DNA from: Liolophura sinensis
Lineage: Eukaryota > Mollusca > Polyplacophora > Chitonida > Chitonidae
DNA length: 64,000 bases
Assembly: GCF_032854445.1 (NCBI RefSeq)
Contig: NC_088301.1
Coordinates: 44,689,187-44,753,186 of the forward strand
Reading direction: 5' to 3'
This document shows, piece by piece, positions 1-12,700 of this stretch. Position numbers and translations under genes: made by a program. The notes under the pieces are model-generated. The model was not told the DNA's origin, did not search any database, and worked only from the letters and a program-made list of their open reading frames with translations. How positions within the stretch are numbered: position 1 is the first letter of the stretch; every line of letters begins with the position of its first letter.

Positions 1-126
1 CCAGGTGACCATGCAGAAAAGTTGAAGAAACAGTGTAATGCAAGTAGATACAAATACAGTAAACCCACATAAACTACATACTGTAACAAACTAGACAAGC
101 TGTCCAATGATGGATGGGTTTTTTAC

Positions 127-294
127 CTTTCTCTGTAAGACGACTACTTTTCTGTCCTTGATGTCCAGATGATCCTTCAGCTCTGCAATCTCAGTCTCTG
201 TCCTTCGCTTGTCTGCCTGTGCAGACTGCACCTGCTTGCTCTTCTTCTCTATCCCAGAGTCCTTTTCTCGCAGCCTCTCGCGCAGGTCTTGAAT
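127..294 (-). CDS. ERC: ERC exon 4 (last in window)
   Basis: 56 codons, phase 0, acceptor TGTGCAG|ATT and donor AAG|GTAAAA. It reads IQDLRERLREKDSGIEKKSK at its start and HLDIKDRKVVVLQRK at its end. It matches human ERC1 from VDALRLRLEEKETMLNKKTK to MLDVKERKVNVLQKK. The coiled coil continues in exons left of the window. Confidence 0.93.
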
Positions 295-660
295 CTGCAC
301 AAAAGCCAACAATAATTTTAGCTTCTGCAGTGTTCATTCAGCCCATTATTTCTACTGTGACTGATATTAAAACCATATATAAAAATAATGCCAATGCAGT
401 CTTTATGTTTCGCAGGAAGATTTGTTAATTTTTAAAGAAAACTCTCTCCTATTCACAATCTGACTTTAACACAGGGTCAATACTTTTTCAAGCAAATTTC
501 ATCCAAATGTGAAGTCAGAATTCTGAAACATGCCATTTAACACAAGACTTACAAGTCAGTGAGTCACAAATCTAATAGTAATAGTAATAATAATAATAGT
601 AAGATCACACAAATCAATATAATTCCTTTTGGTTTCTGTAAGGTTTATCAGGCATGTGAA

Positions 661-703
<43 letters not shown>

Positions 704-3700
704 AACAACAAACAAAAAAGAAACAAAAAAAACTAAAACAAAACAAATGAAACAAGTATTTGTGAATTCAGCATTTAGACAAGCCAAATGACCTACACCT
801 GGTGTAAGGCAACACTTTGCAATAACCTTTGTAAACTTTGGAAGAGAAAATTGGGTCTTTTAATTGTTAGCCCAAACCATTGTTATGGAATTGGTGTCAT
901 TAATAACATGAAAAGTGTACGCTTGGGGTTTTAAGTCGTACATCACAATTTTGTCATATGGCAACTAGGAGTCATTAAGTATGTGTACATGCCGTGTCTA
1001 CTGGTGGCTGGGCGTCCACGTGCTGCCAAACTGCTACCACCGCTGAAGTATTATGCCGAATACACCCGACATGACACCCCACCACATTATACTGACACGG
1101 GGCCCACCAGTTCTGTTTCCTTGCTCTAACCTCTCAGTGTATGACCAGACCCAGGTTTAATCCCTGTTTCCTGACTTAGAGGTGGAAGCTCTAACCATTA
1201 GGCCACAAAGTAGTCNNNNNNNNNNNNNNNNNNNNNNNNNNNNNNNNNNNNNNNNNNNNNNNNNNNNNNNNNNNNNNNNNNNNNNNNNNNNNNNNNNNNN
1301 NNNNNNNNNNNNNNNNNNNNNNNNNNNNNNNNNNNNNNNNNNNNNNNNNNNNNNNNNNNNNNNNNNNNNNNNNNNNNNNNNNNNNNNNNNNNNNNNNNNN
1401 NNNNNNNNNNNNNNNAACCATGCACAATTTCGTTTGATAGGTGAATAATTACTGTCAAAACTAGTCGCATCAAAGATGGCCTGCTTTTATCAGCCACATA
1501 TTCTATACACAATCCATATAAAACTGTGATGTGCCATAAATTCATGCATCAAATACTCCCACGCGTTTGCAATTATGTAAGTTTTGATGAGGAGCTGATA
1601 TTTTATGACAGTCTACTGTCTTCTCAACTATTAAATGTATCTCTAGGGTAAATGTTATATGCTGTATAAATGTTTCTCGTAACTTCTGACTAAGGCTAGC
1701 ATGTTGTCTTCATCATATAATCTTCATACATGCCTTTCTTTGTATAATGTCTTACATGTCTTTGGATACAGTGATAGCTTTCTCCAGTAAGTGAAGGTTC
1801 TCAACTTTGTTTACACATTTACGCCTCATAGATATAATTATACAGATATTACCAAATTTTAAGTCTTTTTTACAAAGATATTTAGTACGCTATCCCAATA
1901 GATGCTTAGGATATTGTTGCACATATTTGTTCTTCCTGACCCAGTTGTTTGAAAGTGTATTAGTTAATACTGGTGGTATAAAGTCATACTTTATATTAAA
2001 TCTTTAGCCAAACTCAGCAGCCAATGCAGACCCCTAAAGTCAAAGTATAACAGCACCAGTTTTTTTAGGCTAAATACAAAATTTAAGATTTGGCTTAGTT
2101 TTAAATCCGGTCTTAAATCTTAAACCAGTTTTGAATAACCAGGTCCAGAATCTTAAATGTGAACAGCTTAAACGAAATTCTCCACGTTTTATACATGGAG
2201 TACATGTATAACAGCACCAGTTTTAGTTCATACTTAATATAATGTTACACAATTTTTTTAAGCTAAATACAAAATTTAAGACTTGACGTAAATTTAAATC
2301 TGGTATTAAATCTTAAACCAGTTTTGAACAACTGGGTCCAGAATCTGAACAGCTGTGAACAGCTTAAACAAAATTCTCACTATTTTATACACATCTGGCA
2401 TTCAAATTCAAACATGCTTGTGAGTTAAGTTCCACAAAATTCTTTTTAACACCTTGAATACATTTACACATTATAATAATCATACAAGTATGTTCGTACT
2501 ACCCCCAAAACCCCCCAAAACCCACTGTACTAGAACATACAAAGTAAGATTCAGGCATTCCTCTTCTACACGAGAGACGTACTGCACATTTACTGATTCT
2601 GAGTCGAGTCATTCATAAGGGCCAAACCAATAATCAGGCCAGCTTGTGCCAGTCTGAATTCAGCAGCGATAGGAACTGCAGAAACACTGTACATCACTGC
2701 GCATACTCTACGCTCTGCACATACTGCACACGTGCATATATACAAGCTTACATATCAATACGAGTAAAAACTAAACTAAAACAAATGTCCACCAGTTTGG
2801 GCACCTATGGAAAATAAGATGTAAACATGGATATTTTAACTGGAGTGAAGTATGCATACCCACTTACCGTATTTTCAAAAGATGCAAACATACATGTACT
2901 GTACAAACGTCTTAAAATCATATGTCACTTAACGTACACTCATTTTTGGACGATCATACAAATACAATGTACATGTACATGTAATTTCTTTGCAGAAATT
3001 AACTTGCACAAGACATAAATAATGAAAGTCTAAAATGCAGCCTACTGATTCTGCCATACTCTTCTTACAGAAAGTATAAGGAATTGATCACATATGTGCA
3101 AATGCTACAACGCTATCCTCACCTCAATTTGTAAAAGCTTGGAGATTGCCATCTTCAATGCAAAACCAATCTTAGTTGTAAAGTTAAGCCAATTTGAAAA
3201 TGTTCACCAACGCATAAAATGTTCTCATACCAGCCACACACTATTCAATCTACACTGCATTACGTTCAAAGTTTTTTCAAAACTACAACAATAACACAAT
3301 ATTATCATATCAACCATCACTGTGCATACATGTACACTTATGTGTATCCTTGTATGTTACATTTTTGTAGATTCATATTCACTAACTTATGAGTAACTAT
3401 CAATATAGATTAAATATCATGTAATTGTCATCTTTCAAGCACTAGCACAGGTGATGCTTAACCCAAATCTTTGACAAGTTGAATTACATTATTACATATT
3501 AAAAATCTGAATGATACACGAGGTTACATATAAATGTATGTAATATATTAAGCATAGTTAACACACACAAACCATCATTCACTCACCTTGGCCTCCAGCA
3601 TGGCTTGCATAGATGCAGTGTTGGCAGGCTGGGACTGAAGTTGTATTTGAGCATCATGGAGCTTGTCTCTAACGTTGGCAAGCTCCTACCATAGAAGAGA

Positions 3701-6700
3701 AGAGAAATTCACAGAGAAGAGACATCAGAATATATTTGTATTGATCCACAGGGTATTCCACGCTCTTCTGAGCCAGTAATACAATCTGGAAGGGTGCCAA
3801 GACATTTTGTATCATGACTATGAAATTGTGTCCTCAAAATCTACTAGTTCCTTAGCAAACATACTTAATAGTTCTCAAGGATGAAACCGTGTTGATAAAA
3901 GTGTTTAAAGGACCAAGGATCTTTGGATTGCATATGGACAAGTGATCACTGGCTGTGTTTCGAAGATTTGGGGGGCACATTTATTACTGATGCTCACTTT
4001 TCTATAGCTTGATGAAAATCTTCATTTATACAGATGAACTACATGTACAGCTATACTGACAAACTTACATGAAGACCTGATGCTAATGCTGTTTATAGGC
4101 TTGGAAATAAATATATCCTACTCTGTTCTTTAATAGAAGTACAATCTAACTAATATATTTCTTTAGCAGTAGCAAGTGTGAGGAGTTGTCATTAACTTAA
4201 AAATGTAAATCTTTGTAGATTCACCATGAATTTCAAACTTTCAATCTGTCAGACAACTACTATACTGCACATTCAAAAAAAAAAGATTGTCAACATCAAC
4301 ATTACAAAATTCATGTACATGTTATTGTCCATGTTCATGCATGAATCCATGAACTATTTATTTTAAGAAGTATTTTGCTGACGCTTTCAATACACATTTA
4401 CACATGTGCAGTATGTACATGTACCTGGTGATATCTCCAACAAACAGAAAGAAAACAACTGCTTCTGGAAATAAATTAATTTTGTTAAATGTCCAAAATT
4501 TACTAAAAACATCTATGATTTATTCTGGAGTGTGCTATTTATAAATGTATCTAGAGGATTGAACTGTTCAACAGAAATACATTATTTATTTATTTATTTG
4601 ATTTATTTATGTGTTTTACGCCGCACTCAAGAATATCTCATATATACGAATGCTGCCAGCATTATGGTGGGAAGAAACTAGACAGAGTCCAGGGGAAACC
4701 CACGACCATTCGCAGCTTGCTGACAGACCTTCAATCCTAGGGCTGAGGAGGATAAATACATGTATTCTTGTAGTCTTGAATTAAATGCACAAAAGGGAGA
4801 GACAATTTTAATCAATTGTTCTTTAATTAACTGATACATCTAATCATCATGCCCTCCATACTCACATCTTTTAAGGCAGATATTTCCTTTTCCTTTTGTG
4901 TCAAAACACGATCTGTGTGCTTCATTCGCTGTTCATCCTCAATAACCTGTGTGCGAAGTTTCTCCATCTGCAATCGGTCATCCTCTAATTGCTTCACCCC
5001 TAACCCTTTGCTCTGGAGCATTTCTAGAAGTTTCTTTATGCTTTCATCTCTTGCATTTAGTGTTTGTTTCTGTGTTTCAATACGTAACTCCATCTCCTCA
5101 ACAGTCTTGCGTAAGATTTTGATTTCTTTGATCTGTTTCTCTTTGTCTCGTTTGAGAGTATCTGTGAGGTCTGGGTCCGAAATTTGGCTGGACAGGCTTC
5201 CATTATGCCGACTTAAACTACCGCTCTGATGACCCCCACTTTCCTCGATTTCCCTTACTCTTGACAAGAGTCGCTGGAATTAGCAAGAAAAGACAAATAT
5301 AGAAAACACATCATAATCAACAAGCTTTCACCTGTGAAAATATGTAAGAATACATTTATGTCAACAATGCCTGCACATTGTAACACTGCTACAAACACAA
5401 GCCCTAAATAACCTAAGATTTTGTCAATGACTACCTTGCTTATTTTATGGATTTCTGGGAATTTTGTAGATTTTTAGAAAGGTGCTCTAAGGTTTGTTTG
5501 AAAGGTAGAATGGTATTCTACTGGAAAAATGTTTTAGCATCAAAAATAATATTTTATGACATTTATTTGCCTCTAACAATGCACTTTTATGATCAAAACT
5601 TTAGGTCATTTAGGGTAAACTCAAAATATATGCCACACTGTGACAATTAATAGGAGTGATAAAGAAATACAGCTGTAATACTATTGTGGCCATCAGGCTG
5701 GTATTTTTCTATCTTTTACCAGCTTTTCTATCGTATGATCCACATGCAAAAAACATCATTAAATTCTAACAACTTCATTAGAAAAGACCAGCTTCATTAT
5801 ACAATACTACATGTTCTACTAGAACTTGAATGTACATGGATATGAATGTGTATAATTTCCTGACATGTTACAGCCCCTTATTTATTTCCATCTTTTGTCA
5901 CTTACTAACTCTGTGATAAATTTATCTTGAAGAATAACCATAAAACTACACTGAAACTCTGTGATAAATTTATCTTGAAGAATAACCATAAAACTAGACT
6001 GAAACATGTTTCTTCAAAAATGAGAGCTTCAACAGTAGTTTCCTTTCACGTCAACAAGCACTAAATTACCAATTTTTATCTAATCTATGTTGTTCATTCT
6101 AGTGCAGTAAACATAGAAAACTAAATTTTAGAATGGGCAATCCTCAAATAACCCTGCCTTCATCCTCTCTACTGTCTTATTTGCTTGTCAACTACACGTA
6201 CCACACCTAAACTTCTGTAAAAGACCAACTTTCTACTCAAAGCTGGGAGTGAAACATATGGGCAACAAATTAGCTTATATCTACTTGTTTCCCTCATGTA
6301 TGATCAATTTCTTAAAGTCAACATAAAGTCAGCCACTAAAGTTAAACAAATTAAAGTAGTATAGTAAACAATTGTCAGTATCTAGCCACTCATTTTGTTG
6401 ACGCCACTTTGCCATGTTGTACATGTAGCTATCTAGAGTGACAAAAGTCACAAAACCTAGGAGCTCTCCCATACCATTGGTATTAAACAGTGACACTGGG
6501 AAAACACAAACAAAGATGCTTAATATCCCACCAAAGAATATCAGCTCTGTTCTGTGTTCAAAGGACTGATGTTTCTTTTAGTCTGGCACTTGGTTGAGGG
6601 TTTTCGTGGACACAAGTGTCCTGTTTTAGTGGTTCTGCTCGTCCTCGTCCTGCATGGGTGAAAGCATTTGGCCTAGCTGACTGTAGCCACTTTAGGGAAT

Positions 6701-9700
6701 TTACCGAACATAGCAGGACCTTCTGATTGATAACACTTTCATTCAGATTTTGGGAAGATGTTTTCGTAATAAATCTGACTTTGTTATTGAAAAAAAATGC
6801 AAGGTCACAATATTTTTCTTCAAGCAATGACTCTCCACAGATGGTTTTCTTGCCAGCTCACCCAGGCAAGTTACTGCAGTATCATGCCCAACATGTAAAC
6901 CTTGTGACACAGGCAGCCGTTCTCAGTTCCCTGCTCACAAATGTGTGGTCCAAAATGCATCAGTTTAACACTTACACTAACTGCAAAATCCAATTTTTTT
7001 TTACCTAACAGCCACTTATACCCTGACACTTTCAGTGATGGTGATTGGCCAAGTTCATAAGGGAGTAGAATATGGCTCCTTGGAGTGAATTGTTCGTCAG
7101 TGCCATATCCCCAATGCTGAACTTCATCTTCTCGACTTTCAAAACTTTATAGAATTTTTAACATATTTTTCTATGAAAACTGTATCCTATATCATTTTTC
7201 TATGTATATACAGTGGCAGAGTTTATGTTCACTTTAATAAATTTTCTTGTACAAGTGCTGTCTGATTATTGTTCCCTGGGTCAATGGATTTGATTGACAG
7301 GTGGCTAAACACATACAATAACCCCACTGTGATGCAAGTCTTGACATGAGCTTTGACATAAGTATGTTCGGATGCAAGCGTCTCTCATTTGGGATGCTTC
7401 AAAATTTTATGTTGTGCATGTTCAAGTATGTACATGTAGTATGTACAAAATCTGAAGTATAAGTGAATATGCAACGTTGTCACATCAGCAAGCCTTCGTG
7501 ATGTCATGATGTTTGTCTCTTTGTGGATCACACTGTCACTGTTAACGTCCACAGACACAAATCAAGGCATAACTTTCAGGATTCAGAAATATACATGTCG
7601 CCCATAACCAATGTTTGTCAATGAAAACAGAGTTTTCTATATGATGCAGGGTAAATGTGTATTCAGCATCAAGTTTGAAATAGTATGTTACTCATATGAT
7701 GATAGCCATTACAAGTTACACAAGTGCAATTGGGACAACTCAGTCGAAAATTGCCTCCGAACTAAAGAGTGAACGAACACCGACTGCATAATACTGCCAC
7801 ACAGGCGTTTTAGGTTGCTGTTACACTATAAATTTCTGCACTGATATTTTGCACCTATTTAAAATATATCAGAATTTTGTCTGTTTTGGAAAACTTTGCC
7901 TCCAGTCTTACTACAACCCTAACACCTCCCCCTACCGCAATAGGGTTAACATCGAACAAGGTAACAAAAAGCTATGACGGTCATGCTAGGTTGATTTTTT
8001 GATATGTTGTGGAGAAAAGTGCAAGTTGAAAGTGGTGGTTTGGTCTGGTACCATGCCAAAGTTTTGAGTTTGAAATTGACAAATTTACTACATAAATAGT
8101 ATGGAAAATCAGGAGGCTGGTGCAACTTACAATGGTCAAAAAAATTCACATATTCAGAGCGCAAATTTCTGTGCCCTCCAGCATGTGAATTTATAAGGCA
8201 TGTACTCTCTTTACCACTGTCATGTATGGTACTCGAGCGTGGGGAAAACCTCATGATGTAACAGATACAATATGACCTAACAATAAGACAAAAGTTAATT
8301 AAAACATCACCTACTTTGCAGAGAAACACTGCTGTTAATGTTCCAGCAACACAGTTCTTACATTATTGATTGGTAAATAATGTCATGCTGGCTAACTTAT
8401 TTCATATTTCAAAAATCCCAGTCAAGGATTTGTCATTGCATTTCACAAAATTTAGAACATAAAAACAAAACAAGGCACAAACTGTGGTGTGCTCTTCTTA
8501 GTTGACATAAGGAAAGGGTGTGGGGCTTGTGGGGTGTACTGCTGGCAGTAAATATTGTAGCATTACACATGTATATTAACTTAAGTGACTGTAAAGCTGC
8601 TTGAAGACACTTACATACATGTACATGAACACCCCGCATGAATGGACAACCTGGCACTGTTCCAAACGAATCAGGAACCACATTATGTCCCATCCCAAAG
8701 CAAGCAAATGTCATAGAAACCAACCCACACACAATGAGTTACATTTACAAATCCAATTGACTATCATTTTTCTGGGATTTAATAACTTGCCTACAGCAAA
8801 CTGGAACTGAGCTACTACCACCCTAGGCTTCTAACCAGCATGCAATGATAAACCCAATATTAAAACTGTATGCCAACAGGTGCTTGTTTCTCAAAGTGGT
8901 CTGTGCTATCACACTACAGGGGGGGTCAGTCCTGATTACAAAAATATTACGTGTCTCAGTCCTCTCTAATTTAACACACAAACAAAAAATATTTAAAATC
9001 CTGAGAGACTTTCCTGAATTTGCTCAGGCCTCATTCAGAAATCACAAGCTAAGACCAACCATGGACAATCTATACATGCACATACACAAGACACATATTT
9101 CCACTTTTAATAAGGGATAGAGAGGCTGTCAGGCAGGTTCATTACTGGAGGTGGCCTGAATGACAGCTACATGGACCACCAGAGGTGACAGGCGGCAAGG
9201 CATTGAAAAATGGCATTGAGATACAGTACACCGGTGTCAGACAGTAATAACAGGACAGGTGCATGTCACATACAATGTATATTCATACATTTTCACTTAG
9301 GCATGTACCTACAGGGGTCGTAATAACGCCTGTCTACCTGTCGGTGACAGGTCACAAAAAAAATCACCTGTCACAGTGACAGTTAGGCTCAATAAGTTTA
9401 CAATAAGTCAATATCCATACATGTATATGTTTGTGAAGTCTGTATATTTACTTGGAGTTCCCATAATCAAAACATTGTTGCAAGTACTTCAGCACTGAAG
9501 AACGCCCTTCAGTAATCATTGCTACGGCAAAACTAGATCTGCAAAAAGCCGTTTTCCTTAGGCCCTAGGCCCTTCCTATCGCCCAAAAGTGTACTGTTTT
9601 AGGGCCGCCTTGTTAACATTTCTCGCTCGAGGACTACGCATGGCATCACAGGTGTGAAGGGGAGCAACTCAAACCACATATAAATCTAAATGCACACAGA

Positions 9701-12700
9701 CCGGATGCTTTTCCTCAATTGTTTTCCTTGAATGGGAAGCGTATGCATACACAAGTACAGACTGAAATCTTGCAAGTAAGTCTGCTTTTGTTGATCAACA
9801 GAATTCTCAGTATGGACAGAATATTGAACATAAAGGGAAATGCTAATGAAACCAAATATTCTTGTAACACGGTAGGCTGACAGTACTTTGCCAAGGTGGC
9901 AATGTTGACAGAAAATTTCACAAAACTGAAATTATATGTTCGCAAAATGTGACAATGGCGATCGGTAGAGCTAGCAGAGATCATAGACTTTCTAAAAGTC
10001 ATATTGATGGGGCCAGGTATATACATGTAGGTGAGAGGTACAAAAAAATTCTACCTGTCTCTGGGACAGACGGTATTTAAAAACATTTCTACCCCTTGAA
10101 CAATGGCTATGCATACATGCACCTGTACATTTGCATTCTTGCACAAGGAATATAGTGGTCTTAGAGCATATAGATGTACATGTATGTTACATACTCTCAC
10201 GCTTAAAACTGTATTATGTACACAGTCTATTTGGTTTTGCTATATACATGTATACATGCACATGAAGATAATTACCAAGTACATGTACAAGTATATGTGC
10301 ATGTACACATAGCTGACAAATACCTGACAAGAAGATGGGCCGGATGGGTGTCTGTTTGAATAATTTAGGAACATCAGAAGAAAATAAACACACATTCTGT
10401 CTTGCTTTTCGTAAAGTTTAACTGAACACTTCATTAATGTGCAGTACATGTACACGTTATCGGGTATATGCATACATTAAATCATGCCAAACCAAGACAT
10501 AATAGAAGGCAGGTACTTGTATAAATGAACATGTACAGTACATGTAAATTTCTAAAGTATTCAGTACATGTGTACATACACAATATATAACCACAATCAA
10601 ATAAATATATACCAACTGAATCTCGTCTCACCCAAGCATTTATTAGTTAAATGTTTATTAGACATATTACATGTTACACATGTATGTAACTATAAAATCT
10701 CGAACTAGATGCAAATCAGCAATGCTCTGATAAGGCAAAATTATTGGTCAGCCAATTTCTTCCTTCACAGATTTGCATCTTTGTTCAATGAGCTCATTAC
10801 AGATTTCATGAAATTTCAGTATAACGACACAAGAAACTAATGGAGTTTGCACAATACAAGACACTGTGAAGCAAACTGATGACTGTATAAGTATTTCTGT
10901 AGGAGATCAGAATTAAAATCATGGCTGAGTGTGGTGTAATTTATCTCATTTTCAATTTTGTTCAAAGGCTTTGTAAGCTAAAGCCATCAAGAGTGACCAC
11001 CACATCCATCCACGCTTCATGCCCCTTGTTGTACTTTATCCCTGCCCAGTATTCCTTAATCATTCCAAATCCTTGTGACATAAAATACAGGTCTGTATTA
11101 CAATTTACCCAGCTCTGTAAATATATGTTTTCCCATGTTCATGACATGTACATGTATACACACATGGGGTTTACTACATGAACTCTGCTCATACAGTACA
11201 GATCCTTGCTAACTGTACTTCAATTTGTGACTTTCAGGAAAGTGCCTTGAGCTATACACGTACACGGAGATGGTAGATTTCATTAAGGCATATGGGAGAT
11301 GTCAATATCGGAAGCAATTACCCTCCAAATTACTCAATATCACCATTACTGTCTATTTACTGAGAAATTTGGAAAACGAGAACATGTCCATTTGAGACTG
11401 ACAAACGCATTCAACAGAGGACCTCCAATTACATATACTATATGTCCACTGATACACATCAAATCACCTCTGCCACAATATTATCACCCACAATTATAAA
11501 TATGCCAATACATGTACACGTATAGTATTTCATTGATATCTACATCAAATCTAGTATACATCTGAAGTATTATTGATAGTGAGTGGAATGGAGCATTGGT
11601 ATACATGCATGTACATGTGCTGAACCTAATTCCAAATTTGCATGCTAAGTTGGTATTTATCAGAGAAAAAAATAAACTTTAACTTAAATGTAATTTATCA
11701 GAAAAAAAAAAAAATTTTTACCTCTAGTGCCATAATTTATGCTATAGTCCTATACTAGTATGAGCCCCACCATTCATTCAACTGGCCTGGTAATTTCATT
11801 ATATTACATGTACCTACATGTATACAGGTACATGTACATGACTTCTAAAACAAAAGTGGTAAAGGAACAATCAGGTCATCTTAGGGGAGGGTGGTAAAAT
11901 AACTGCAGCGGTCGTTTCGCCTAGAGGTAATCAGATAGGATCCCGTGATAAGTCTCCTATTGACATCTTACCGGCTTCGCCTCATTTTACACAAATCGGC
12001 CTCAAAGTATTGACAGAGATTGATTTTGCAACGGACCCTATTAAGTTCTGCACGAATCTGCCTGAAATCTTCAGCCAAAGCCATAACCGATTGACTATTT
12101 CCACAGGCTAGAATTTTGGGATTTCTAACCTACATGTATCGTTGTGGAGATAACTGGCCTGCAAGTATACCTATTCATTCCATGTACACATTCTAAAATC
12201 TGAGAAAACATTTTTAATAAAATACTAAAATACAATGTACAAGAATCTTGCATTGGTTCCTTTCTAGATTTATGAACAATTTACATATCTTACAGAATAA
12301 AAAGTTGAATACAATCTAATAATTGTGTCATTTAGAAATATATAATTTCTTGCTATGACACAGATGGCAGTGTGAGTGGTTTACACATCTCATCAACATT
12401 ACCACTTTTACTGCAATATGCCATAGCAAGAAATAACTCGTGTTTATTCTAATGTATCACAAATTGTACATCTTAACTACCTGCAGTACAAAAAATTAGA
12501 ATGTTCTTTGACCATGTTCACCATTAGTCATTTCTTGGACACAGACAGCCAATCAGAGGTGCTTATTGGTTTTGTCTTCACTATTCTTCATTTTTTTTTT
12601 CCATAAAATGTTTTTGTTTTGGCTTATCAAACCTATCTTTTCTGACAGTGGAACACTTCAAAGAGATTTCATTTTGCCGAATGTTTTTTCTGGATACAAA

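Larger units (their letters stand above)
295..3586 (-). other. ERC intron with assembly gap
   Basis: Intron between exons 4 and 3. It holds a 41-base poly-A run (662-702), a SINE cut by the gap (about 915-1215), 200 N (1216-1415) and a tandem duplication (2045-2394). Human ERC1 has about 120 residues between the parts encoded by these exons, so one or more exons may lie in the gap. I found none in the readable sequence. Confidence 0.6.

Noticed and set aside
559-750. Asn/Lys-rich 63-codon frame
   Set aside because: It is the translation of an AAT-rich stretch and the 41-base poly-A tract.
1182-1545. Open frames running through the N block
   Set aside because: They exist only because N codons are not stops; the real bases on each side are SINE and intron sequence.
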